From Camellia lanceoleosa (lineage: Eukaryota; Streptophyta; Magnoliopsida; Ericales; Theaceae), in assembly GCA_025200525.1 (NCBI GenBank), contig CM045763.1, forward strand, positions 152,588,246-152,652,245: DNA of 64,000 nucleotides, written 5' to 3'. A model generated the notes under the pieces. That model did no database searches and was not told the origin of the DNA. It saw only the letters and a program-made list of their open reading frames with translations. Positions 45,622-57,398 of this stretch are shown piece after piece (position 1 is the first letter of the stretch; each line of letters begins with the position of its first letter). A program made the translations under genes and the position numbers.

Positions 45622-46662
45622 GTAAGTGGCAAAAATTGTAATGCGTAAATATCAAGTATGGTATGGAGTGATTGTTTGGTGATTTTGGAGAATTATTCCA
45701 CGCTGTTTATCCTTTGACACTTGGCAGGTTATCTGTCAAAATTTAAACTTGCAACTTTAACTCATAAATATGGCTTGAAAATTGAAGTATTAAATTCAAG
45801 TTGTCTCTCAAAATTTTTATAAATGTATAAAATATTAGGGACTGTTATTTTCATCTATATGGTCAATAGTGCCTTACTTACTACCAACCCATATCTTAGA
45901 CACTAGGGATAACCCGTGCCTGAAGGCACGACCCACAATTTTTTTGGTATTAGATGTGCTACGAAATTTAATTGTAATAAATCAATTCAAAATGATAAAT
46001 CAATTCTTGCCTAAAAATACCATCTAGTGAAATTGTCCATACACAAATAGTGATATAGGGTAAAAAATTCCTTTAGCCTTCTAACAATTTGACAAATTAA
46101 AATGACAAAATAGAAAATTACTCATGCCTACGATACTCCTAAATTGAACATTGCTAGCAAAACTAATTGACGGTGCCTACTTAATTAATAGTAGTTATTT
46201 CTAGTGCAAAAGTTGCTTCAATTTTGTTGCCTTAAATGCAAGAGAAGTAACCAAACAGCTAGTTTCAGCATTTTTATGGAAGCATTAACAGTAACAATAT
46301 AATAAATCAATTGCTAATTTAATATTCCTTTCATAATCAATTAAGAAAAGCTCCGCAATTAAAATACAAAAGAAATTCTGTATAGAATATCAAAAGAATC
46401 CTGCATATAATATCAAATGTATTCCTATATGAAATATCAAGACAAAGAACAACGAACACAATTGGTTTCGAGATAATAATTTACTATATTTCATAAAAAT
46501 ATTATTCAAAGGATATGATCAATTTAAAAGAAGGGGAAAAAAAAAAAAAAACCCATAAACTCAACACCAATCAACCCATTTGCTTCAAATAAAAGAATAA
46601 TGAACTTAAAATATGAACTTGGCATTCCTTTTCATTCAAACAACCATGTCAAAATTAGAGTG

Positions 46663-46740
46663 TCATAGTGTTGGTGATAGGTTCATACCCAAATCCTGCA
46701 CATACCATGATGGAGAGGCTTGAATAGCAATTCCACTCAC
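46663..46740 (-). pseudogene. Possible captured terminal exon inside the Helitron
   Basis: On the minus strand, after TTTTATAG, a 26-codon frame reads VSGIAIQASPSWYVQDLGMN then LSPTL and TGA. The acceptor-like border, codon content and sharp end suggest the last exon of a host gene captured by the Helitron. I do not recognise the gene. Confidence 0.4.
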
Positions 46741-46911
46741 CTATAAAACTCAAAGCATTATGAGCTACTTGAAATATTTATGTTCAACAAATAAAATTAA
46801 AGTGTAATACCAACGACTTACATATGTCAAAATAGACAACAAAAGATAACATTCATTTGAATATTTTATCAAGCTTGGAATTGCGTTCCTACTTTGTTTT
46901 AATGCTAACGC

Positions 46912-47047
46912 TGTGTTTGGATCATGAATAGGGATTTGGAATGGGAAAGGAAAATAGAGAAATAATTAGTTTATATTCCATTCACATTTCACTAATTCTT
47001 TTACTCTCTCTCTTCATAATCCTACCAAAATCCACAATCCAAACACA
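46912..47047. mobile_element. MITE-like element with TGTGTTTGGAT inverted repeats
   Basis: A 136-bp AT-rich segment bounded by TGTGTTTGGAT and ATCCAAACACA, an inverted repeat common in small plant DNA transposons. There is no coding capacity. The flanking target duplication is not clear, so the superfamily is left open. Confidence 0.6.
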
Positions 47048-47434
47048 CCTACGAATATTATACAACACATCCGTAACATAGACATTTTCATAAATATGCC
47101 TTTTAAAAAAAAAACATAAGCATAACTATTCCAATCTTAAGCAATGTTCCTACAGGAGAGAGGAAAAGAAAGAAAAGAAAGAAAAAAGTCATATTAGCAC
47201 CTCCACCATTCAATCCCCCGAGAAATTGAAGTGCCAAAAAATTATTACTGAATAGTATTTCATAGGCATGGCTACTAATAGAAGTTTTTTTAAAAAATTC
47301 AAAAAAAAAAAGAAGCGAAAAATCATATACATAATGCTTCCCTTCAGAATTATACCACCAGGATTTTTATTAACCCAAAAAAGACAACTTTCCACTCTTT
47401 CCAAACCTCATCAAACCTCGCCTAGGTGATATTT

Positions 47435-48606
47435 TCATAAAGACGTGATCACCCACCTCGAATACCAAAGGCCTCCTCCTACGGTCGGCATAACACTTTT
47501 AACGACTCTGGGCTGTAACAAGCCTCCTACGGATAAGCTCAACCTTCTCCGTTGTCTCCCGAACCAACTCCGGGCCCAACAAAGGTGCATCACCCACCTC
47601 GGCCCAACAAACTGGAGACCTACACGGTCGGCCATACAAGGCCTCAAATGGTGCCATACCAATACTGGATTGGAAACTGTTGTTGTAGACAAACTCCACC
47701 AAGGGCAAGCGCCTCTTCCACGACCCACTAAAGTCAAGGACACAACCTCGAAGCATATCCTCAAGGATCTGAATAGTACGCTCGGACTGTCCATCAGTCT
47801 GAGGATGATAAGCTGTGCTAAAGGTCAATCTAGTGCCCAAGGCACTCTGCAAACTCTGCCATAACCTAGCAGTAAAACGTGGTTCTCTATCTGAGACGAT
47901 CGACACAGGGACCCCGTGCAACCTCACTATGTCCCAAACATACAAGTCGGCAAGATGATTTACCGAATCTCTCACGCGCATAGGGATAAAGTGCGCCGAC
48001 TTAGTCAACCGGTCTACAACCACCCAAATAGCATCACTACCCTGCTGAGTCCTCGGAAGACCTACAATGAAGTCCATAGTGACATGCTCCCACTTCCGAT
48101 CGGTAATGGGCAAGGGTTGCAACAAATCCACTGGCCTCTGATGTTCGGCCTTCACTTGCTGACAGGTAAGGCACTTAGACACAAAAACTGCCACATCTCT
48201 CTTCATACCCTGCCACCAAAATTGGTGACCCAGATCACGATACATCCTAGTGCCTCCCGGATGCACCGCAAGGCGTGAATGGTGAAACTCTCGGAGTACT
48301 TCCTCTCGGCAAGACTCCTGCACAGACAGACGGTCTCGGTACCTCACACTCAGGTCAGGGTGCACAGTCAAACCCTTCTCAGCCTTCCCATTGGAGATCT
48401 TCTCCCAGAAGGATTCTACCTCAAGGTCACCTTTCTATGCCTCTAACACTCGGTTCACAAGTGTAGGCTGCGCAACTACAGAAAACAAGGCCGCAACCTC
48501 AACAGATTCACCCAAAAGTAAATCAAACTCGCCAAGTGCACCCAACATCTCCCACTCCCGGATGGCTATACAAGCTACATCACTAATGGATTTCCTACTA
48601 AGGGCA
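47435..48606 (-). pseudogene. Integrase, nearly intact core
   Basis: The 290-residue frame 47499-48371 shows the HHCC zinc domain (EFHHSRLAVHPGG ... CLTCQQVKAEH), the first catalytic Asp (HVTMDFIVGLPRTQ), the second (VSIVSDREPRF) and the Glu (HPQTDGQSERTIQ), then NNSFQSSIGMAPFEALYG. The upstream linker 48372-48606 continues RNase H towards integrase. It is frameshifted at about 47499 and truncated beyond 47384, so no functional polyprotein can be made. Confidence 0.88.
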
Positions 48607-48607
48607 T

Positions 48608-51012
48608 TGTAACAACCCTCACTTTGACTTAGTCATATTTGCATACGTCCACGTATGAACTTGTTTTGTTATGTTGCAAATCTTATCTTGTCTTGTTTTG
48701 CTTAAGTGTTGCCTGTGTTCTTGCTCTTGCTTTTGCTTGGAGTGTTGTCGAGGTCATCTTGAGCCTAGAACTACTTTGGAAACCCCTTTATTATTGATCT
48801 CCATCTTCACCCTAACATATTGGCCGAGATGTCATTATCTAAGCCGAGGTGTTCATCGCCGTGGCCGAGATGTGTATCATCTAGGCCGAGATGTTTGTCC
48901 TTGTACTTAGTGATTTTGTTCCTGGGCGGGTATGACCTACACCGAGGTGTGGCACATCTAGGCCAAGGTATGGCACAACTTAGTCAAGTGTCGTCCTGCC
49001 AAGCCGATATCGTTGTTCCCTCTACTTGCCGAAGCTTTGTCCTAGCCGAGATCATTGATTTCCGGAGTGCCCATGCCGTTTAGCTTGTTGAACACACTTT
49101 GTCATAGTTTTGTTTTGTCAATCAGTCACCTTTTTGAGGTAACCCAATCCGGTAGCGCCACGTGTCCGAGCTGAGGGTTAAGTCAGCCGACAGACCTAGA
49201 AACATATCATTTTGTATCAAATCTTGTCTTTTAGAGAGAGAAACTCTAGGAGGAGAGAAGAAGAAGTTCTTGAGAGAAGAGTAGACTTCCAAGCTTGATC
49301 TTTGGTGTTTGAGCCGTTAGATTCATGTCTTGAGGTTAGAATCCTAACCTACTCTTGTTGTTCTTATTGATCATCTAGCTGCATTGCATCTTCGAATCTG
49401 TTCTGCATGCCATGCATTGATTTAAAGTTGGTTTTAGAAAGAGAAAATAGTGTTCATGTGTTTTTGATGAAAAGTCTTATTTTGATCCGAAAGTTGGTAG
49501 AAAAAACTATGTTTTGTGTTTGTTTTCATACGATCCTCTTGTATGGTACCCAGGTCCATGTTTTCGAACTCACGGCATGAAATCTCAGATTTTGTAATGA
49601 CAAGTTGTGATTTTAGCATGCATGTTCTTCATCTTCTCCATCTTCCCGTTCTTCATGTTCTTCAAAAGGGAACTCAGGTTTTCCCGACTTCGCTTTTGAA
49701 TGTGGCCATCGGGACCACACCTCGGCAAGGAGGTGTGGGACCTCAGCAAAGACCTAGTTGGTACCCAGTGTGTTTTTGTGAGATGAAAAACAGAGTTTAA
49801 CTCCCAGCATGTTTTGCTTTGTTATTGACTTAGATTTGGTGAGAGTGTCGGGATCATTTGCATGCATGAAAAGCTTGTTTTGCCATGTGATTACAGGTCT
49901 TTGATCTTTGCCTTGAGCCTACACCCGAGGAACTATGTGAGTGGTATTTTTAATAAAGCTATGTTATAATGTTTTGATAAAGCTTGCTTGCTTCATTTTA
50001 ATAGAAGTAATTGTTTGAGCATGAATGAATATCCTTGTTTTGTATATCAAGTGTAAGCTTTGTTTTGATGACCTTCTTGGAAAGTCCCTTGTATTGGAGG
50101 ACTCTAAACTTTCGCAGTACAAGTCCCTTGTGCTGGAGGACTCTAAACTTGCGCAGTACTCTCTTGTTAGGAGGCTATGGGCCTTTGTAACATAGGTCCC
50201 TTGTGCTAGAGGACTCTAAACTTTTGTAGCACCCTTGTTTGAGATATCTCCCTTGCCACCGACTGCCTTGTGCGGGTGGGTTTGTCTAATCGATTACGGA
50301 TCGATTATTCCCTTGCTTTGCCACTGACGGTTTACCGCGTGGGTTTGTTTGTTCGTAATGTTATTGTTTTGATATTCTTTGATGCTTGGCAGCGCCCCTT
50401 GAAGCTTGAAAAACTTTGATAGATGAATACCGTTCATCCCATGATTTGTAAAGCTTCGACAATGTTTTGTTTGGAAAGGACTTCGGCTATTATTCATGCA
50501 AACCCCTTTATTGATTATACCATTCACTGAGTATCCAAGCTCACCCTCTATATATATATATGTAGGTGATGAGCAGGGCGGCAACGACGCCTAGATGTGC
50601 TTTTGCAAGCTTGTTTTGGGTTTACGTTATGTCGGCTTGACTTGTTCCTTTTATGTTGGAAATCTTGTATTTATGTCGGCAATCTTGTATTTACGTTGGC
50701 AGTCTTGAAGATTATGCTTCTTGGCTTGTATTCATTGTATTTTGTACATGTCGGCTTGAGAAGCCTTTTGATCAAGATGCAACATGAATTTTGTTTATTA
50801 ACGATTGATTGTAAAACCATATCATGTATGTCATTTCATTTGATCAATGCACAGCTCTTATGGATCACTTGTACCTTAAGTTATTGCTTCCGCATTTGTG
50901 AGCCCCTATGTATACTCTGTTTGTGTGTGATCCTTGTCAGTTGGCCTTCGGTAATCTCGGATTACTGGCCATCATGGCACCATCCTACTAGGGGCAGGTT
51001 GGGGTCGTGACA
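48608..51012 (+). mobile_element. Solo LTR, family B, coding sense +
   Basis: A 2405-bp solo LTR with ends TGTAACAACCCTC and GGGGTCGTGACA. The target duplication GGCAT is at 48603-48607 and 51013-51017, between the RNase H and integrase parts of the chromovirus. It is the most diverged family B copy: the 16-bp array is absent and only an ancestral-looking CTTGAGCCTAGAAC is seen near 48757. A diverged tandem of GTCCCTTGTGCTGGAGGACT units lies at 50080-50230. Confidence 0.93.
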
Positions 51013-51017
51013 GGCAT

Positions 51018-52251
51018 CGGCCACAACATTGGCCTTCCCCGGATGGTAATGCAACTCAAAATCGTAATCCTCAATAAACTCCATCCAACTTCTCTGCCTC
51101 AAGTTCAAGTCTCTCTGTGTAAACAGATACTTCAGAATCTTATGATCCGAGAACACCTCGAATATCTCACCATACAGGTAGTGCCTCTAAATCTTCAAGG
51201 CAAAAATCACAGCTGCTAACTCTAGGTCATAGGTAGGGTAATTCCTCTCGTGTATTTTCAACTGCTGCGAGCCATAGGCTACCACTTTCCCCTCTTGCAT
51301 CAACACACAGCCCAAATCCTCTCGTGAAGCATCACAATAAACCGCATAACCCAAACCTCTCTCCGGAATAATCAACACTGGAGCGGTGGTAAGTCGAACT
51401 TTCAACTCTTGGAACGAATTTTCACAAGTCTCACTCCACATAAACTTGACCCCTTTCCGCGTCAATCTAGTCAATGGTGAAGCTAGTCTGGAGAAATCTT
51501 TCACAAACCGGCAGTAATACCCAGCTAATCCCAGAAAACTGCGGATCTCAAAAACACTCTTAGGCTGTGCCCAATCCTGCACTGCCTCTATCTTGGATAT
51601 ATCAACAGGCACCCCTTCCCTGGAGACTACATGGCCTAAGAACTTAACCTCTCTTAGCCAGAACTCACACTTCCCAAACTTAGCATATAACTTATGGGCT
51701 CTAAGCAACTCAAGCACCACTCTCAAGTGTTCCTCGTACTCCTCCTCAGAAGGTGAATAAACCAGAATGTCGTCTACGAAAACGACCACAAAACGATCTA
51801 AGAATTCTCGGAATATCCAGTTCATCAAGTCCATAAACAATGCTGGTGCATTGGTAAGCCCAAAAGCCATCACCAGAAACTCATAGTGGCCATACCGCGT
51901 ACGGAATGCCGTCTTCAGAATATCCTCCTCCCTGACCCTCAACTAGTGGTAACCCGATCTCAAGTCTATCGTAGAGAAATAACAGGACCCCTTCAACTGT
52001 TCAAACAGATCATCTATACGGGGCATAGGGTATTTATTCTTAACCGTAGCCCGATTCAATTTCCGGTAATCAGTACAAAGTCTCAAGGCACCATCTTTCA
52101 TTTTAGCAAAGAGGGCCGGTGCTCCCCACGGTGAAACACTAGGGCAGATAAAACCCTTATGTAGCAACTCCTGGAGTTGAACCTTCAACTCACTCAACTC
52201 GGCTGGGGCAAAACGATAAGGTGCCATGGAAATCGGCACCGTGCCGAGCAC
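51018..52251 (-). pseudogene. Reverse transcriptase and RNase H with nonsense mutations
   Basis: [37 protein letters not shown], then [15 protein letters not shown] and the active site [13 protein letters not shown] (around 51770-51790). RNase [18 protein letters not shown] and [12 protein letters not shown], then a TAG at 51187-51189 (TGG in sisters), continuing [11 protein letters not shown] and [15 protein letters not shown] to the solo LTR. A second stop splits the RT frame near 51943 (CAG to TAG). Both stops fit C-to-T or G-to-A changes. Confidence 0.88.
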
Positions 52252-52268
52252 TAAATCAATAGAAAACT

Positions 52269-52865
52269 CTACCTCTTGATGTGGTAGAAACTAATAAGAT
52301 CCTCGGGAAAGACATACGAGTACTCACAAACCACTCTCGGCAATGCAGTATGGGTCTCTTCACACTCACTACTCATAAAGATAGCGAGAAGACCACTAAG
52401 CTCACTCCGCCCTCGCGGATCATACACCGGTGGCAACACACTACCAACCTGATCCCCCAAGAAATGGAAACAATCCCCGCTTAAGGTACATACAGTGACC
52501 CTCTGGCGGTAACAATCAATAACAGCCTGGTATGATGATAACCAGTCCATACCCAAAATCACATCAAAACCCGACATAGCCATAACTACAAAAGAAAATG
52601 TAAGTCGGCGGTCGGCGATCTCTATATCACAGCCCCGACACCCTTATTTTAAAATCAACTCACCCCAACAGGTGATACAACACAAATAGGAGAAGGAAAC
52701 TGTGCCAACTCCAACCCCAAAACAGATGCAAATGCAGCAGATATAAAGGAATGGGATGCACCCGTATCGATTAACACATTGGCAACTGAGTTGCAAAACA
52801 AAAAGGTACCTCTCACAACAGATGGAGCCGGTACAAGATCCTGTGCGGTAACAGCATACACGCAC
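52269..52865 (-). pseudogene. Aspartic protease and linker
   Basis: The piece 52655-52861 holds VLIDTGASHSFISAAFASVL, with the catalytic DTG. The piece 52269-52583 holds GFDVILGMDWLSSYQAVIDC, the downstream part of the retropepsin domain. They are in different frames, with a break near 52584-52650. Confidence 0.82.
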
Positions 52866-53152
52866 CCTGAAGGTCTCTGATCTACCTGCTCACCTCTCGG
52901 AGCAAAAGACTACTGCACAGCCTGAGACGATGAAGCCCCCTGATTATCCCTCGAGGCCTGAACTGACTGTGCTGGTTGAAAACTCTGCGTTTGCCTCAAA
53001 CCAGACGCACCCGATGTGCCACTCAACTGCAGGCAGTACCTCTTCAGGTGCCCCGCCTAACCACTTTGGAAACAAGAGAGCGGCTGGCCTCTACCCTGAC
53101 TCTGACCCTGAGGTCAAGCTGAAGATGAAGCTGCTCTCTGCCCTCCTTCCCT

Positions 53153-54112
53153 CTATGGGCAAGCTGGAGACTTGTGGCCCAGCTGACCATATTTGTAACA
53201 AGTAATGTCTCCCTGACTGCCTCTTCCAGAACCTGCACTCGGCACTAGAAAGGTAGATCTCGCTAAAGCACCCTGGGACTGCTGAGCGTTAGAACCCCTC
53301 TGCCTCCGACCATCCCCCTGGCCATCCTGACTCCTCTTGGAGCCCCTCATCCTCTCGTCCTCCTCATACATAATAATCTCCATATGGGCCGCAGCATCCA
53401 CAAGGTGCCCATATTCCCGAGTCATGGACCCAACAACCCTAGTCTTAAGCCGGTGCCTCAGCTTCTTCTCGAACTCACGACAACGGCGTTCCTCAGACGC
53501 CACTAGCTCATTTGCAAACCTAGATAAACTGGTAAATGCGACCTCAAACTCAGCCACTGGCGTACTTAGCTTCTTGAGCTGACAAAACTGGTCCCTCAAC
53601 TTCTCCCTAACAGCTGGAGACAAAAACTTCTCCTAGAAAGCATCTAAAAAGGCCTTCCATGTGCCACCAATACGACCCCTCACAAATTTCCACCACTGAC
53701 CTGCGTCTCCCTTCAGCTGGAAAGACGCCAAGGTCACCTTCAAAGCCACGTCTTCAATGCCAAGCATCTCCAACGTCTTCGTCATCTGCTCAAGCCGCTC
53801 ATCGGCCTTAAGTGGCTCCTTCAGATCACCTATAAACTCGTCCGGGTTAGATCGGAAGAACTCCCTCTTCAGAAAAGAAGGCCCTGCCTCAGCAACATGG
53901 GCTTGGACCTGATTCTCAGCTCTGAGAATGTCCATGGACTCCCTCAATGCTCCTTCCATATTGCGGGCTAAGGCGCCCATGGCCTGCTGACCTACTGGCT
54001 CGGCCACATTGGCCTGACCAACACCCTCCTGCTGCACCGGAATCTCATCCGGTATAGGCATCTCCTACCTACCATGCCTACCATGCCTACCTCCACGTCC
54101 TCGTCCAGACAT
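53153..54112 (-). pseudogene. Gag with two nonsense mutations
   Basis: It starts at ATG 54112 (MSGRGRGGRHGRHGR) and meets TAG at codon 16, where the sister copy at 59955 has CAG. Frame 53633-54061 contains GPSFLKREFFRSNPDEFIGD, LEQMTKTLEMLGIED and the GDAGQWWKF block. A TAG at about 53636 interrupts YQEKFLSPAV. Frame 53153-53623 ends in the zinc knuckle, where the second Cys is Tyr (CYKYGQLGHKSPAC). Confidence 0.88.
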
Positions 54113-54514
54113 CCTAATGAAGGAAACGAAAACATTAGCACATTCACAAATGTACCGAAGCTATATCACTCGCGTCCTAATGCATAGACAACAATAATTC
54201 ACTCCACGTAAGCACATAATCACATAAGCACCTACGAATTTCATTTCCAGATAATGACAGTCCCGAGGCGTTGCTAGAGTTCCAGTTAGAAATAGCATTG
54301 ATCAAGTACTTTTCCAATAGGACTCCCAGAAACCCAAGGATCCAATCAACATCGTAGAAACTAAATCCCATACCCAAGTAGGCACATAAGCATGTTATCA
54401 GACAAACACGTAATATCACACATAAGTCTCTAGCAAGTGAGACAAACCCATTGTGGTACTAACCACTTCCCACGTACCCAAAGTATTCAAACCCAGTACG
54501 CTCTGACACCAAGT

Positions 54515-56693
54515 TGTAATGCCCTCAAAATAAACCCAGAATTCATACATTCAAGACATCCATAAACTTAAGAGAATAAAGCTTAATTCTATTTATCAGA
54601 GTATTCATTACAAAAGTATTACATGTTGACATCAAAAGTAAATGCCCTGCGGGCTTACAACTTTCCAAGTCAACACTTGGTTACAAAAAGAGAGTACTAA
54701 CTCAAAACACAAAATAAACCCTTGGCTTGATTTACATGTAATACACAAAATAATCACAAAATGATCTCCCAGCCACTAAGACTCCCAAGCTACGTCCTTG
54801 GAGGTGGCATGTCACCTGTACCTGAAAATGATGTCCCATATAGGGTGAGCCAACGCCCAGTAGAGATATGCTAAACATAATATGAGCAATAACTAAAACA
54901 TGAGTATTCGATAAATGTTAACATTGGTCAACCAACTTACAACACAATCCAATTCGATGACAAATATGTCCATGTTTCATTTTACTTTCCTTTACTTAAC
55001 CAATTTTCAATTCATAAACATGGCTCAGAACCTGGCCAAACAATTAAATGAGATTACAACTCATATCAACAATACTTCCATTTCAAATGAGATAACAACT
55101 CATATCAACAATACTTCCATACTTTACAAATGATACACAAATTTGCTGTATCAATAACATATTAAAACACTTTCATACTTCACAATAGATACACATATTT
55201 GTTGTATCAATGGAGTCCATCCCCTATCTCCTCCCAAATAATATCCAGTTTAGGAGTCCATTCCCTATCTCCTCCCAAACCGTTGAGAACATCCCTTATC
55301 TCCTCTCACACAATACAATGTATATAAATATTATCATATACAATAATCAATCAATACACATATTCGAATGTATTATTCCAACCGTCATATTCAATGACAT
55401 ATTCAACGTGATTAGTTTTAATTCACCTAATCATCATGCAGTGTTTACAGCAATCAAGACTATCCTCCACTGATAGCCCAAAGTAATTATTTCTAAACAG
55501 ATAATAAATGCATCAACAGATAAATTATCAACTTTGTCGAAGGTAAGCGATTAATCAATCCAACTCCACCATTTATTCTCATAATTTCTCAATTTCACTA
55601 TTTCCAACTCAATTTCATTATCACATACTAAATGTCATTAATTTCACAAATGACCCAATTAATCCCAACTAAGGCATTTTTCCCTTTTTCTCAATATTGA
55701 CCCAAAGGTCCAAATGTCATCAATAGACCGTAATGACTTCATTTTAAGGCCCAAATACACATATATAGTTCAATGGAACAAGAACCCCTCTTTACACATT
55801 TTAAGGTTTGAAACCCTAACTCCCAAACTTTCCCAACTACAACATTAAATCAAAATGACTACAAGTTTCTGTCAAAGACCATAGATATGAGTAGTTATCC
55901 ATACCTCAAAGTTTGAAGCCCAAAGGGAAAGATGAAGAAACCCAAAGATGCTCCAAATCAAGACTTTTTCAGATCCAAAGATAGCCCACGCCAAACTCTA
56001 CCTTTTATACAAAGGAACCAAGGTAGAAACACTCTAGAACTAGATGGATTCTTAGAGAGAGAGTGTGTGTAGAGAGAGAGGCTACCAAAATTAGGGTTTT
56101 GAAAAGTTAGAGAGAGAGAATGTTGAAAAAGTGATTTAAAATGACCCAGCTGCGATCTGATATACGTATGACCCGCTCGAGCGGAGAATAGGACGCTCGA
56201 GCATCAAACACAAAAACCTAACCCGCTCGAGCGCAAAAATACCCGCTCAAGCACCAAGGCACAAAAGCAAAACATTACCCGCTCGAGCGCAAAGGAACCC
56301 GCTCGAGCGTAGATTACACTCCTCCAGTACTTTTACAGATTTCGAACACCCGCTCGAGCGTCAAACACATGCTCGAGCGCGACCTGCTCGAGCGTAAGGA
56401 AATCCGCTCGAGCGTGAAAAACACACCTGCAGTATTTTTGCAGATGCACAAAATGTTGAAAGAATGCAAACTCCGCTCAAGCGCAAAGGGACCCGCTCGA
56501 GCGGATCATCAAAAATCTGGGCAACAAGAATAGAGCCCAAAGCTTAACCAACCTGTTCGAAACACGCCCAAGACATTTCTAAACTAAACTTGAAAGAGTT
56601 AAAGGACGGAAATGTAATATAGACAACAACAAACATCCTCGGAACCGAGTCCGGAATACAATAAACAACGCGAGGAAAACCGGGATCGCTATA
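54515..56693 (-). repeat. 5' LTR of truncated chromovirus
   Basis: 2179 bp, TGTAATGCCCTC to GATCGCTATA on the + strand. The palindrome array 56170-56512 has about twelve CCGCTCGAGCG units, two altered to CGCTCAAGC. TATAC at 56160-56166 is the TATA-like box. Confidence 0.9.
56160..56512 (-). promoter_or_regulatory. CGCTCGAGCG array and TATA-like box
   Basis: About twelve palindromic decamers spaced 15-40 bp, then a weak GTATA box on the minus strand. Transitions are at the central CG (CTCGAG to CTCAAG), as expected if CG methylated. Confidence 0.58.
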
Positions 56694-57220
56694 TTTTTTT
56701 TCTACTTTATTCACCAAACTAGTTTCGATTTCTTTTATTTATTTTGACTAGAAATTATAAAAAAGAAAAAGCAAATAAATTAAAAATAAAGCACTTTAAA
56801 TTGGACTTGAACCCATAATTTAAATAAAGCACTGAGAATGGTTTAGCATCTTTGTGTTTGCCTATAAATTTTATTGGGTATGAGCCACCTTCTTATGTTA
56901 TTCACCCAAAAAAAATAAACTTCCGTATCAGAATTGCGTCGATATATTTGAAATAGTATCCAACACCAAAGAGCTATGTCTACAATTTTTCAAGGAAGCT
57001 CGTGCTTGTGACCTCTTTCAGGTTTGTCGCCAACCCAACCCGTATCTTAGACTTATTCAATTTCATGTCAGAAAAATTAGTGTTTTCTTCTATTGGCAAT
57101 TGTTCTCAACATATTTAAGTTTTCAAAGGATTCATGAGTTGTATCATCTCTTTTATTATTTGCTTGCACAAGGAAGGTCTGATATGTTCAGATGTAGGAC
57201 TTGAACACTTGGGCATGAAA
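56694..57220 (+). pseudogene. Array copy 8: truncated NIN-like fragment
   Basis: Spacer sequence 56694-56830 jumps directly into the middle of the long exon (about 56831-57021), losing the ATG and the first ~90 codons. The A tract is eight. The donor GTTTGT is kept. The short exon 57170-57220 reads as in other copies but its acceptor is CACA. The following intron is cut at 57398 by the next chromovirus. Confidence 0.7.
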
Positions 57221-57398
57221 GTAAGTGGCAAAAATTGTAATGCATAAATGTCAAGTATGGTATGGAGTGATTGTTTGGTGATTTTGGAGAATTACCCCAC
57301 GCGGTTTATCCTTTGACACTTGTCAAGTTATCTCTCAAAATTTTAACCCGCAACTTTAACTAATTAATATGGCTTGAAAAATGATTTATTAAATTGAA

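Larger units (their letters stand above)
45903..47383 (-). mobile_element. Helitron 3' part (5' end lost)
   Basis: On the minus strand the segment ends with the hairpin CGTGCCT-TC-AGGCACG (45915-45930), eight bases, then CTAG, followed by host T. That is the canonical Helitron 3' terminus, inserted between A and T of the array sequence TTAGACA|TGTT. The 5' TC end is not seen: at about 47384 the sequence changes abruptly to chromovirus pol. No rolling-circle replicase or helicase is encoded, so it is a nonautonomous or truncated Helitron. Confidence 0.72.
47384..56693 (-). mobile_element. Truncated family A chromovirus (3' LTR and pol end missing)
   Basis: A minus-strand element with its 5' LTR at 54515-56693 (2179 bp), a mutated PBS (TGGTGTCAGAGC, 54500-54511), gag, protease, RT, RNase H and integrase. 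It stops just after integrase at 47384, lacking the chromodomain, polypurine tract and 3' LTR. Pol is split by a family B solo LTR (48608-51012). It retains far longer frames than the copy at 9762-18914 and served as the reference for comparison. Next to it about 280 bp of array spacer is also missing, so one deletion probably removed the Helitron 5' end, some spacer and the element 3' end. Confidence 0.88.
1540..57398 (+). repeat. Tandem array of a ~1.62-kb NIN-like gene-fragment unit, broken up by transposons
   Basis: Nine copies or part-copies of one unit lie head to tail on the + strand. Measuring between the 51-bp exons and subtracting inserted elements with their target duplications gives periods of about 1626, 1627, 1634, 1623, 1624, 1625 and 1653 bp. 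Each unit runs from the short exon through a conserved AT-rich intron or spacer and a region containing TGTACGAGTTGCA to the long exon. The array starts near 1540, just after the NSUN6-like exons. Its last copy is cut by the chromovirus LTR at 57399. Copies differ by point changes and homopolymer length but keep gene order and splice sites, as expected of local unequal crossing over. Confidence 0.9.
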
